Of a stretch of 64,000 bases of DNA, positions 47,031 through 54,844 are shown piece by piece (positions within the stretch are counted from its first letter, which is position 1; every line of letters begins with the position of its first letter). Origin of the DNA: Pycnococcus provasolii (taxonomy: Eukaryota; Chlorophyta; Pseudoscourfieldiophyceae; Pseudoscourfieldiales); NCBI GenBank assembly GCA_049487715.1, contig CP150561.1:248001-312000 (forward strand), read 5' to 3'. Under the pieces are notes generated by a model. The model was not told where the DNA came from. It saw only the letters and a list, made by a program, of their open reading frames with translations, and made no database searches. A program made the translations under genes and the position numbers.

Positions 47031-48155
47031 TCACTCATCAGTCACTTGACTTTTGGTCGTCTGATCGAACAGCTTCCACACCGCGACTCCGAGTACCGCG
47101 CTGATTAGGAAATTCGCCGCAATTGGCAGGGCACCCGCATCACGCTGCACGAGAGGGACGAGGCCGTACGCGACGAGCATCGGTCCCCAGAGCGGGCTTG
47201 TCGGTAGGGCTGTTCCGGTGAAGGCGGCGCTGAAGCCCGCAATCAAGCCGGCAGAGATGCTGAAGACGAGCGTGACGTAGTACTGGTCTAGGTCTAGGCC
47301 AGGCACCTGCGCGCACCCGCCGTCGCTCTCGAGGCAGGATACGAGCACGTCCGACGCGGAGACGAGTGCCTCGTCTGGACCGTTGTCACGTATGTAGAAC
47401 ATGTTGCCGTAACGTCCTCTCAGCTCAGGAAGGAAGTCTCCACGAAGCTGTGTGGGAGCGTCCGCGCCTTGCACCACCTGTATGGCATTGGGTGCGGATG
47501 GGTCGAAGAGCAGGAGAACGGACTTTTTCTTTTCTTCGGCGGTGTCGAAGAAGTACGCCTGTGCCTCGTCGACGATCGTCGAGGCTCTTCCCTGAAAGAT
47601 CCCGTCAGCTATCCATATTCGTAGACGCCACGGCGTTTCGTCTTGCAGCTTTTTAATTTTCTCCGTGATTTGAGACGACTGGCGCGTCGACAGAACCGAC
47701 GAGCGGTCGACGAGGACCATGGATGGCGATGGTATCGACGTTGATGATGGTTGGGTCGGAAGCTCGTCTGCGAGAGCTTGTGCTGAGGGTGGCGTCAGGT
47801 AGATTGCGAGAGATAGGGCGAGAGATGCGGCGACTAAGCTGTTTGGATTCGGTCCAGACGACGAAAGCAAGTCATCACGCCACAAGTGAAGCTTAGGGTT
47901 AGCAAAGGAAGGACGAGCATTAATCCGTTGTTGACGCAACAATGCTGACGACGAATCATCATCATCGCCGTGAAGATGATGATGATCATCACCATCACCA
48001 TCATGTCTTCTTCTTCTTCTACTTAAGGCGTGACACTTAGGTTCCCTAAGAGTTTGATTACCACCACCACCACCACCACGACGACGACGACCAAAAAGAA
48101 CCACCTGATCCTGCAGACCTACCCCTACCCCTAACCCAGGACGACTACAGAACAT
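47031..48155 (-). CDS. TPM-domain (TLP18.3/Psb32-type) thylakoid membrane protein
   Basis: 374 residues from ATG 48155. Residues 1-95 are basic and low in complexity (Gly, Arg, His, Asp runs), consistent with a plastid transit peptide. A hydrophobic segment at about 108-127 (LVAASLALSLAIYLTPPSAQ) ends in ALA, a thylakoid lumen signal. The TPM domain (about 140-290) starts with VDRSSVLSTRQSSQITEKIK and contains TPWRLRIWIADG and KKKSVLLLFDP. Two or three membrane segments close the protein (VTLVFSISAGLIAGFSAAF, MLVAYGLVPLV, AANFLISAVLGVAVWKLF). Related plant proteins take part in photosystem II repair. The first codons translate a degenerate telomere-like tract (ACCCCTACCCCTAACCC on the plus strand). 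Confidence 0.75.
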   Translation of the reverse strand: MFCSRPGLGVGVGLQDQVVLFGRRRRGGGGGGNQTLREPKCHALSRRRRRHDGDGDDHHHLHGDDDDSSSALLRQQRINARPSFANPKLHLWRDDLLSSSGPNPNSLVAASLALSLAIYLTPPSAQALADELPTQPSSTSIPSPSMVLVDRSSVLSTRQSSQITEKIKKLQDETPWRLRIWIADGIFQGRASTIVDEAQAYFFDTAEEKKKSVLLLFDPSAPNAIQVVQGADAPTQLRGDFLPELRGRYGNMFYIRDNGPDEALVSASDVLVSCLESDGGCAQVPGLDLDQYYVTLVFSISAGLIAGFSAAFTGTALPTSPLWGPMLVAYGLVPLVQRDAGALPIAANFLISAVLGVAVWKLFDQTTKSQVTDE

Positions 48156-48773
48156 CACTTTGGAATAAGTTTGTTGAATCTAACCTTAGGTTGTGTGGGA
48201 ATACAGTCTTGAAGGCGTGATATCTGTGTGCTGATGATATATGATGATGGCGACGATGACGATAAGCCTCAAAACGAAGAACGAACCACAAGAGCCACAA
48301 ACCAAACAACCAAACCAACTCAACTGGAACTGGAACTGGTCAGCTCATAGAAGAACCGGCGAGGAACGAAACCCCGAATGCAAACCCAAACCCCGAATGC
48401 AAACCCAAACCCCGAATGCAAACCCAAACCCCGACCTTCCCCTCCGACCAAAGGACCTTCCCCCCCGACTTTTCTTGCTTGTCACTTGTCCTTTTTCAGT
48501 TTTTCACCCCCCCCTGAGTCCCTGACTGCCTGATCTTTTCCCGTTTTCGGGAAAACTGCACCACAACAACACAACACAAGCTTGTCGAACGAACCCTTTT
48601 GGCTTTTGGGTGAATGGGTGGGTGGGGCGAACGACGGACAGTACAGTAGGGCCATCCAACCCGCCCGTGCCCTTTTACTTTTTCTTTTTTTCTTCGGGAC
48701 CCTCGATTGATCGATCTCTCCTTGGTTCCCATCACTCCCTTTTTCGTTTTTACTAGTAGCAGGGGCTGAAGTG
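48156..48773. other. intergenic, divergent promoter region
   Basis: About 620 bp. A 19-bp unit AACCCCGAATGCAAACCCA is repeated three and a half times at about 48370-48436. There is a duplicated AACTGGAACTGG phrase near 48323. No gene is seen. Confidence 0.6.
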
Positions 48774-49808
48774 ATGTCGTCTTTGTGTGCTTCCTCTTTG
48801 GTGTCTGCGTCGTCGTCATCTTCGGCTTGTCGTTATCGTGCTCATCATCGTGGTGGTCTTTTCAGGTCATATTCGTCGTCTCGTTTTTGGCGTCAGCTCA
48901 GGTCTTCGTGTCTTGCTTCGTCGACTTCGTCGTCATCTCGGCAGCACCCCTTCTCGGTGGTTTTCGGTGGATCGCCATCTTTCACAGTTCGTCGCTCGTT
49001 GAATCATAGCAGTGGTGGTAGTAGCAGTAGTAGATATCACTTCCTTTCACTTAGCTGTGCTGCAAGTGCGATGATGTCGTCAGAGTCGGAATCGACCGCC
49101 GCAAACTCAAATAATGACGAGCAGCAGCAGATCAAAATGACGCGCATGGCGGAATGGCTGAAAAAAGCCGACGCCGTCTGTTTCGACGTCGACTCCACCG
49201 TCATCAACACAGAAGGCATAGACGAACTTGCCGACTACTTTGGCGCAGGGGAGGCGGTCGCGAAACTCACCAAGGAAGCCATGGAAGGAGGCATGAAGTT
49301 CGAGGAGGCGCTCGACGCGCGACTCAAACTCATCAACCCGACGCAGCAGGGTGTGGACAAGTTCATGGCCATGCACGCCTTCCCCATCATGCCTGGCATG
49401 CGTGAGCTCGTCGTCAAGCTGCTGACGAGCGGGAAGCAGGTGTTCCTCGTGAGCGGAGGATTCCGGCAGATGATCGCGCCTGTGGCGAACGAAATCGGTG
49501 TTCCCGTCAACAAGATATATGCAAACAACATCATGTTCGACGAGGAGGGGAAATACGCAGGGTTCGACGACACGGAGCCGACGAGCCGAAGTGGTGGAAA
49601 GGCGGAGGCTGTGAAGAGGATAAAGGCGTCGAACGGATTCCAGACGGTGGTTATGGTGGGAGACGGCATGACGGACCTGGAGGCGCGCGTCGAAGGTGGC
49701 GCTGACGCCTTCATCTGCTTCACGGGCGTCGTGAGACGAGACGCGGTGGCGGAAGGGGCGGACTTGGCTGTTGGCGAGATGGCGCAAATCATGGATTTGC
49801 TGCTGTGA
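48774..49808 (+). CDS. PSP: phosphoserine phosphatase, plastid-targeted
   Basis: The last step of the phosphorylated serine pathway (EC 3.1.3.3), located in plastids of green plants. 344 residues from ATG 48774; the preceding GTG is not needed. Residues 1-100 are Ser/Arg-rich without acidic residues, a clear transit peptide. The HAD catalytic core begins with AVCFDVDSTVINTEGIDELA: DVDST is motif I with the nucleophilic Asp. MGGMKFEEALDARLKL-type cap helices follow (here EGGMKFEEALDARL), then QVFLVSGGFRQMIAPVA (motif II, Ser), the motif III Lys in SRSGGKAEAVKRI, and MVGDGMTDLEA (motif IV). All catalytic residues are present. The 3' half is duplicated at 52584-52996. It converges on the RCC1-like gene, 68 bp between stops. 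Confidence 0.95.
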   Translation: MSSLCASSLVSASSSSSACRYRAHHRGGLFRSYSSSRFWRQLRSSCLASSTSSSSRQHPFSVVFGGSPSFTVRRSLNHSSGGSSSSRYHFLSLSCAASAMMSSESESTAANSNNDEQQQIKMTRMAEWLKKADAVCFDVDSTVINTEGIDELADYFGAGEAVAKLTKEAMEGGMKFEEALDARLKLINPTQQGVDKFMAMHAFPIMPGMRELVVKLLTSGKQVFLVSGGFRQMIAPVANEIGVPVNKIYANNIMFDEEGKYAGFDDTEPTSRSGGKAEAVKRIKASNGFQTVVMVGDGMTDLEARVEGGADAFICFTGVVRRDAVAEGADLAVGEMAQIMDLLL

Positions 49809-49876
49809 TTGTTCTTCTTCTTCTTCTTTTAACGACAAATGTTCGTTCATTCTTCTCAAATCAAATCAAATTGTTT

Positions 49877-51007
49877 TTACAACTCTTGCGTCATGAATGG
49901 ACCAGTGACGCCGTCGGGAGGTGCCTGGTCGTGTTCGTTGTAGCCCCAGCACGCGATACTGCCGTCGCGTCGTAGCGCTAGCGAGTGATAACGTCCCGCT
50001 GCGATCGCGACGAAGTCGCCGTCGACGCCATCGGGAGGCGCCTGGTCGTGGAAGTTGAAGCCCCAACATGCGATCCTGCCGTCGCGTCGAAGTGCCAGCG
50101 AGTGAGCGCCCCCCGCGGCGATCGCGACGAAGTCACCCTCGACGCCATCGGGAGGTGCCTGGCCTCTCTGCACCCCAACCCCGTCGTCGTTGAGTCCCCA
50201 GCACGCGATACTGCCGTCGCGTCGAAGTGCCAGCGAGTGATAACGTCCCGCTGCGATCGCGACGAAGTCGCCGTCGACGCCGTCAGGAGGCGCTTGGCCC
50301 GCAAAGTTGCGTCCCCAGCACGCGACCCTGCCGTCGCGTCGTAGCGCCAGCGAGTGAGTGGCACCCGCTGCGATCGCGACGAAGTCGCCGTCGACGCCTC
50401 CGGGAGGCGCCTGGCCGTAGCCGTTGCGTCCCCAGCACGCGATATTGTTGTTTCGTCGTAGCGCTAGCGAGTGATTGCCCCCCGCTGCGATGGCGACGAA
50501 GTCACCCTCGACGCCGTCGGGAGGCGCCTGGCCGTACTCGTTGTATCCCCAGCATGCGACTGAGCCCTTGCGTCGAAGCGCTAGCGAGTGTCGATGACCG
50601 CCAGAAATCGCGACGAAGTCGCCGTCGACGCCGTCGGGAGGCGCCTGGCCGTAGAGGTCGTCTTCCCAGCACGCAATGTTACCGTCGCGTCGAAGCGCGA
50701 GCGAGTGCCAGCCCCCCGCAGCAATCACTCTGGACGAGAACCGCGCGGCATTAACTCGCTCACGTTCTTTGGCGAGGCGTCTCTCACGCTGCCACGGTAT
50801 GAAGGCGAGGCGGAGCGCTTCGTACGCTAGCGCTCCGAGCTCCAGAGGGGGCGTGTGCTGACATGGCGACGAATGACGGGACGTACAGTATAGGGGATAC
50901 CTCCCCTGAGGGGACGCCTGAGAGGAGAGGGGACCCGACCCGCTAACCCTAACCCTAACCCCCGACCCGGTCGGTCCCTTTTTATCCACTTTTTTTCTCA
51001 CAAACAT
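49877..51007 (-). CDS. RCC1/BLIP-II-like seven-repeat propeller protein, copy 1
   Basis: Seven tandem repeats of 39 residues (117 bp), consensus VAIAAG-xx-HSLALRRDG-x-IACWG, four variable residues, then GQAPP and GVDGDF. Seven short repeats fit a complete seven-bladed propeller like that of BLIP-II. One repeat carries a 6-residue insertion (DGVGVQ region). The N-terminal helix (LAYEALRLAFIPWQRERR) matches copy 2. The start is uncertain: the ATG used in copy 2 (MSAPHE) is present at the same place but out of frame here, because of an indel, and the only in-frame ATG is at 51007 (MFVRKK), which translates the telomere-like leader. Either that ATG, a non-AUG codon or a frameshift applies. No signal peptide is visible. 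Function unknown. Confidence 0.7.
   Translation of the reverse strand: MFVRKKVDKKGPTGSGVRVRVSGSGPLSSQASPQGRYPLYCTSRHSSPCQHTPPLELGALAYEALRLAFIPWQRERRLAKERERVNAARFSSRVIAAGGWHSLALRRDGNIACWEDDLYGQAPPDGVDGDFVAISGGHRHSLALRRKGSVACWGYNEYGQAPPDGVEGDFVAIAAGGNHSLALRRNNNIACWGRNGYGQAPPGGVDGDFVAIAAGATHSLALRRDGRVACWGRNFAGQAPPDGVDGDFVAIAAGRYHSLALRRDGSIACWGLNDDGVGVQRGQAPPDGVEGDFVAIAAGGAHSLALRRDGRIACWGFNFHDQAPPDGVDGDFVAIAAGRYHSLALRRDGSIACWGYNEHDQAPPDGVTGPFMTQEL
50943..50961 (-). repeat. telomere-like tract in the RCC1-like leader, copy 1
   Basis: CTAACCCTAACCCTAACCC on the plus strand, TTAGGG in the gene sense, inside the leader that is conserved between the two copies. Confidence 0.9.
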
Positions 51008-51008
51008 A

Positions 51009-52445
51009 ATGTCGGCGGCGCCGCATACACGCGTGCGCGACGTGCGCGTGCGCGTGCGCCTTTCACTCCGCCGCATTTGTCGTCGTCGCTCGTCAGTCGT
51101 GCATTCTTCCGCAGAAGTCTCGTCATATCCACCCGTCGACGAAATTCACGTCGCACGACCCGGAGAAGACAACAAAAACGCAACGCTGTTTCGTAAAAAG
51201 TACCTGCTCGGAAAGAAACCGTGTGTGCTACGTGGTGCATGTCCACAGGTTGCCGACAACCCGCCACTCACACGCTCTGAGCTCACCTCTATGGCGCGCA
51301 TCCTTCCTTCACGTGCGCTTACACGTGGGCCAACCGAACAGCCGAATGACTGGAGCGTCACGAAAGGGCGTCATGCGGTGGAGGCGTTTGAAGACGGCGA
51401 CGACGGCAAGTGCTCAATTCTCGTGGTCAACAACATAGACCGCTTGCACCTTGGCGTTTCAAAGATTGCCGACGACGTTTTGAGCATCGTCGATGCGAGT
51501 GGCGCGCGAATGGTTCTCGACGACGTGCAGATATCCCTCGGCGCACGCGCCGGTGCGTCGGTGGGCCCTCACACCGACTCATACTCCGTGTTCCTGCTAC
51601 AAGTCGGCTCTCCCAAGCGCTGGGTGGTATCAAGCGGGGCGGTCGACTCGCTTGCGCCACACGTCGACGACGCACACGTCGCTGACTGCCCCGTGCGCGT
51701 GCTTTCTGACAGTGCTATCGCAGAGTCGAAGGCTGAGCTCCTTGAGACTGTGGTCCAGCCGGGTGACGCGTTGTACGTCCCGCCTCACTGTGTTCACTAC
51801 GGTTCGAGCGTTGACGACAGCGACAACTACACGTACTCGGTTGGTGTGCTCGCACCGTCGGCGCAGGACGTCCTGCTCAGTTTCGCGGCATTTGCCAGCG
51901 AGCAAGCAGCCTTCACGAATCACGCAAATGGCAGTACGAGGCGCTTTGACATAGTTCACGAGGTAGCGGCGCTGGATGAGGAGAGGGAAATGTCAGCTGC
52001 GCATGGCACGATATCTCATGCACATGTACGTGCGACTCAGGCTTTCTTGCGCTCTCTCGCGGATGACGAAGATCTCGTGCGTGAATGGCTCGGCGAACAC
52101 TTCACCGAGGCTGGCATGCATGTGATGCCAGCACACATGCCTCTGGACGACGACGAGCGTGCTGTGCGTGCACCTGGATCTCGAATTTTATTTGATGCCG
52201 CGCGAAGCTGCTTGTATGCGAATGGCCATAAGCATACATTGTCGGAGGATAATGCTGCGTGGGCTCAGTCTCTAGCGGACGAAGGCATCGCACGGAGATG
52301 TGTCACGGACGGCGAGAAGGTTTTGGCTGCATCACTCCTCGAGGAAGGTGCCATATGTGTGGCGGCGGACGCAGAAGAATTGGCCAGAGTTAGGGAGGAG
52401 GAGACGATGCAGCAGGGAGAGGATGATTGGCTAGGTTCTTCTTGA
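51009..52445 (+). CDS. JmjC/cupin ribosomal oxygenase-like protein (ROXA/YcfD type)
   Basis: A Fe(II)/2-oxoglutarate oxygenase. 478 residues from ATG 51009. The first 35 residues are Arg-rich without acids except one (VRVRLSLRRICRRRSSVV), an organellar targeting peptide. The cupin core shows VQISLGARAGASVGPHTDSY with the metal ligands His188 and Asp190, followed by VFLLQVGSPKRWVVSSG, and the third ligand in PGDALYVPPHCVHYG (His263). The order and spacing match YcfD/ROXA rather than histone JmjC enzymes. In bacteria YcfD hydroxylates an Arg of ribosomal protein L16, so an organelle ribosome target is likely here. The C-terminal part (about 300-478) is a helical dimer/winged-helix-type region. 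Its ATG is 1 bp from the in-frame ATG of the opposite RCC1-like gene. Confidence 0.82.
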   Translation: MSAAPHTRVRDVRVRVRLSLRRICRRRSSVVHSSAEVSSYPPVDEIHVARPGEDNKNATLFRKKYLLGKKPCVLRGACPQVADNPPLTRSELTSMARILPSRALTRGPTEQPNDWSVTKGRHAVEAFEDGDDGKCSILVVNNIDRLHLGVSKIADDVLSIVDASGARMVLDDVQISLGARAGASVGPHTDSYSVFLLQVGSPKRWVVSSGAVDSLAPHVDDAHVADCPVRVLSDSAIAESKAELLETVVQPGDALYVPPHCVHYGSSVDDSDNYTYSVGVLAPSAQDVLLSFAAFASEQAAFTNHANGSTRRFDIVHEVAALDEEREMSAAHGTISHAHVRATQAFLRSLADDEDLVREWLGEHFTEAGMHVMPAHMPLDDDERAVRAPGSRILFDAARSCLYANGHKHTLSEDNAAWAQSLADEGIARRCVTDGEKVLAASLLEEGAICVAADAEELARVREEETMQQGEDDWLGSS

Positions 52446-52583
52446 CATGGCTGGCAACCCCGGCATGGATGATGGGTGGAGCGACGTGGGTTGGGGTGCA
52501 GACGACCCGAATGATTGATTTTGTTGTGGGGCTACGCAATGCGCGCCGAGGCGGCGTCGCGAAGTACCGCCGCAGCGTCACAT

Positions 52584-52996
52584 GCAGGGTGTGGACACGT
52601 TCATGACCATGCACGCCTTTCCACTCATGCCTGCGTGAGCTCGTCGTCAAGCTGCTGATGAGCGGGAAGCAGGTGTTCCTCGTGAGCGGAGGTTTCCGGC
52701 GAATATATGCAAACAACATCATGTTCGACGAGGAGGAGAAATACGCAGGGTTCGACGACACGGAGCCGACGAGCCGAAGTGGTGGAAAGGCGGAGGCTGT
52801 GAAGAGGATAAAGGCGTCGAACGGATTCCAGACGGTGGTTATGGTGGGAGACGGCATGACGGACCTGGAGGCGCGCGTCGAAGGTGGCGCTGACGCCTTC
52901 ATCTGCTTCACGGGCGTCGTGAGACGAGACGCGGTGGCGGAAGGGGCGGACTTGGCTGTTGGCGAGATGGCGCAAATCATGGATTTGCTGCTGTGA
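52584..52996 (+). pseudogene. truncated phosphoserine phosphatase copy
   Basis: It corresponds to codons from GVDKFM to the stop of the intact gene. It lacks the 5' half including the nucleophile DVDST, has a small deletion in the PGMRELV region that shifts the frame, and a 48-bp in-frame deletion after SGGF (QMIAPVANEIG missing). The last 270 bp differ from the intact gene by one base by eye, so it is either recent or kept similar by gene conversion. A frame of 112 codons with ATG at 52658 stays open, but without motif I it cannot be a phosphatase. Confidence 0.88.
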
Positions 52997-53052
52997 TTCT
53001 TCTTCTTTTAACGACAAATGTTCGTTCATTCTTCTCTTCTCAAAACAATTTG

Positions 53053-54036
53053 TTACAACTCTTTCGTCATGAATGGACCAGTGACGCCTTCGGGAGGTGC
53101 CTGGCCGTGACGGTTGTAGCCCCAGCACGCGATGTTGCCATCGCGTCGAAGCGCGAGCGAGTGCGAGTAACCCGCGGCGATCGCGACGAAGTCACCGTCG
53201 ACGCCGGCGGGAGGTGCCTGGCCGTGGCCGTTGGCACCCCAGCACGCGATCCTGCCGTCGCGTCGAAGCGCCAGCGAGTGAGCGGTACCTGCGGCAATCG
53301 CGATAAAGACTCCCTCGACGCCTTCGGGAGGTGCCTGGCCGTCGGCGTCGTAGCCCCAGCACGCGATTGAGCCATCGCTTCGCAACGCGAGCGAGTGATT
53401 CTCACCCGCAGCGACCGCGACGAAGTCGCCGTCAACGCCTCCGGGAGGTGCCTGGCCTAAATCGTTTTCTCCCCAGCACGTGACGCTACCGTCGCGTTGC
53501 AATGCCAGCGAGTGATACCCACCAGCAGCAATCGCGACAAAGTCTCCCTCGACGCCGTCGGGAGGCGCCTGGCCGCCGTCGTCGTCGCCCCAACACGCGA
53601 TGCTTCCGTCGTGACGAATCGCCATCGAGTAATCTTCACCCGCTGCTACCGCGACGAAGTCGCCGTCGACACCGTCGGGAGGCGCTTCGCCGTAGCGGTT
53701 GGAGCCCCAGCACGCGATTGAGCCGTCGCTTCGCAACGCGAGCGAGTGATTATCACCCGCAGCGACCGCGACGAAGTCGCCGTTGACGCCGTCAGGAGGC
53801 GCCGAGCCGGTGCCGCGCCGTGCCGTGCCGGGTCGTCGGTGCGAGTCATTGTTTCCCCAGCACGCGACCCTGCCGTCGCGTCGGAGTGCCAACGAGAAAT
53901 CCCATCCCCCGCCAAGCATCGCGTTGCGCCTGGCGGTGCGTGCGCGTTGCATCTCAAGGTTGATGCGTCTCTCACGCTGCCACGGGTACCAAACCGTGCG
54001 CAGCGCGTCGTACGCCACCTCGTGGGGTGCTGACAT
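53053..54036 (-). CDS. RCC1/BLIP-II-like seven-repeat propeller protein, copy 2
   Basis: 327 residues from ATG 54036 (MSAPHEVAYDALRTVWYPWQ). An N-terminal basic helix is followed by seven 39-residue repeats with the same consensus as copy 1 and the same ending (GVTGPFMT, then QEL in copy 1 and KEL here). Differences from copy 1 concentrate at the two residues after AAG (DN, ED, GY, EN, TA, YS) and at the four to five after CWG (SNRY, DDDG, ENDL, YDAD, ANGH, YNRH). The first repeat has an insertion rich in Arg (HRRPGTARRG). In BLIP-II, loops at the same end of each short blade form the binding face; by analogy the variable residues may form a ligand-binding surface. Partner and location are unknown. 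Confidence 0.75.
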   Translation of the reverse strand: MSAPHEVAYDALRTVWYPWQRERRINLEMQRARTARRNAMLGGGWDFSLALRRDGRVACWGNNDSHRRPGTARRGTGSAPPDGVNGDFVAVAAGDNHSLALRSDGSIACWGSNRYGEAPPDGVDGDFVAVAAGEDYSMAIRHDGSIACWGDDDGGQAPPDGVEGDFVAIAAGGYHSLALQRDGSVTCWGENDLGQAPPGGVDGDFVAVAAGENHSLALRSDGSIACWGYDADGQAPPEGVEGVFIAIAAGTAHSLALRRDGRIACWGANGHGQAPPAGVDGDFVAIAAGYSHSLALRRDGNIACWGYNRHGQAPPEGVTGPFMTKEL

Positions 54037-54115
54037 GGCGACGAATGACGGGACGTACAGTATAGGGGATACCTCCCCTGAGGGGACGCCTGAGAGGAGA
54101 GGGGACCCCGACCCG

Positions 54116-54134
54116 CTAACCCTAACCCTAACCC
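54116..54134 (-). repeat. telomere-like tract in the RCC1-like leader, copy 2
   Basis: The same CCCTAA tract as in copy 1, with identical flanks. The leader differs from copy 1 by a single base insertion (GACCCCGACCC against GACCCGACCC). Confidence 0.9.
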
Positions 54135-54360
54135 CCGACCCGGTCGGTCCCTTTTTATCCACTTTTTTTCTCACAAACATGCTCTTGAGTATGATGCGTT
54201 TGACAGGTGTCCGTAGTAAGTATCCGATTCTTTGAACTTCCTGAAAAGTTCTCCATGTTCGTCGACATCCGAGTCGTCATATTCGACCCACGCATCGCTT
54301 TTTTTCCCTGCAGTTGGGTGATGTGGCGGGTACTGTGACGACGTTTGGGACAGTAGGCGT

Positions 54361-54844
54361 GCTTTCTTTGTTGTGCTCAGGACTGCGCGCAATTTCTTCC
54401 AGCTCAATAGCTTCTGCGCGCGTCAGAATGTCATCGTTGTTGTTGTCATCGTTGTCTCCCACTACCATACTACCTGTTGATGGACCCGGTTCCATAACGG
54501 AATAGGGAGCAGCCATGGCGCTGTAGGGTTCGTGAACAAGTAAAGAAGTAAGTAGAAAGAGAGAATGACATTACAATAGTAAAGTAGAAGTAGTGTAGTC
54601 GCCAGCGCGCCGCCAGCTGAAGCGCGTCGGTGGTCCATAGCCACTCATTACATATCGTCTCCATCATTACCGTCTTGAGTAATTATTCCATAGGGGGAAT
54701 TTATAGTGGGCTGTCAGTCACTCACTATAAATACACCACGTCCTGAAACTCAAGACGGTTTTCCCCAAAACCGAATTCACCAAAACAAATCTCCAGTGGG
54801 GGTTTCACCAAAGCAACAAACCCCTAGGTCCATATACTCCATCA
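54361..54844 (-). mobile_element. 5' fragment of the same LTR element family
   Basis: It matches the 15.1-16.6 kb element from its 5' terminus (TCCATCA on the plus strand at 54844) through the terminal repeat and the first about 45 codons of gag, and breaks off at 54361. About eight substitutions separate it from the other copy. Between 54180 and 54360 a short frame (AWVEYDDSDVDEHGELFRKF) may be another gag piece joined by deletion. It confirms the element's 5' terminus. Confidence 0.85.

Larger units (their letters stand above)
49346..51007. repeat. segmental duplication, copy 1 (PSP 3' part + RCC1-like gene + leader)
   Basis: It matches 52584-54180. The shared block runs from GCAGGGTGTGGAC in the phosphatase to CACAAACAT in the leader of the RCC1-like gene. 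The last 270 bp of the phosphatase and the 147-bp leader are almost identical between copies; the propeller coding parts are not. Confidence 0.9.
52584..54180. repeat. segmental duplication, copy 2
   Basis: Second copy of 49346-51007. Its distal end at CACAAACAT is followed directly by sequence leading into a retroelement fragment instead of the ROX gene. Confidence 0.9.

Noticed and set aside
52390-52980. 196-codon minus frame across the phosphatase pseudogene
   Set aside because: It is antisense to phosphatase sequence, as is the equivalent frame opposite the intact gene.
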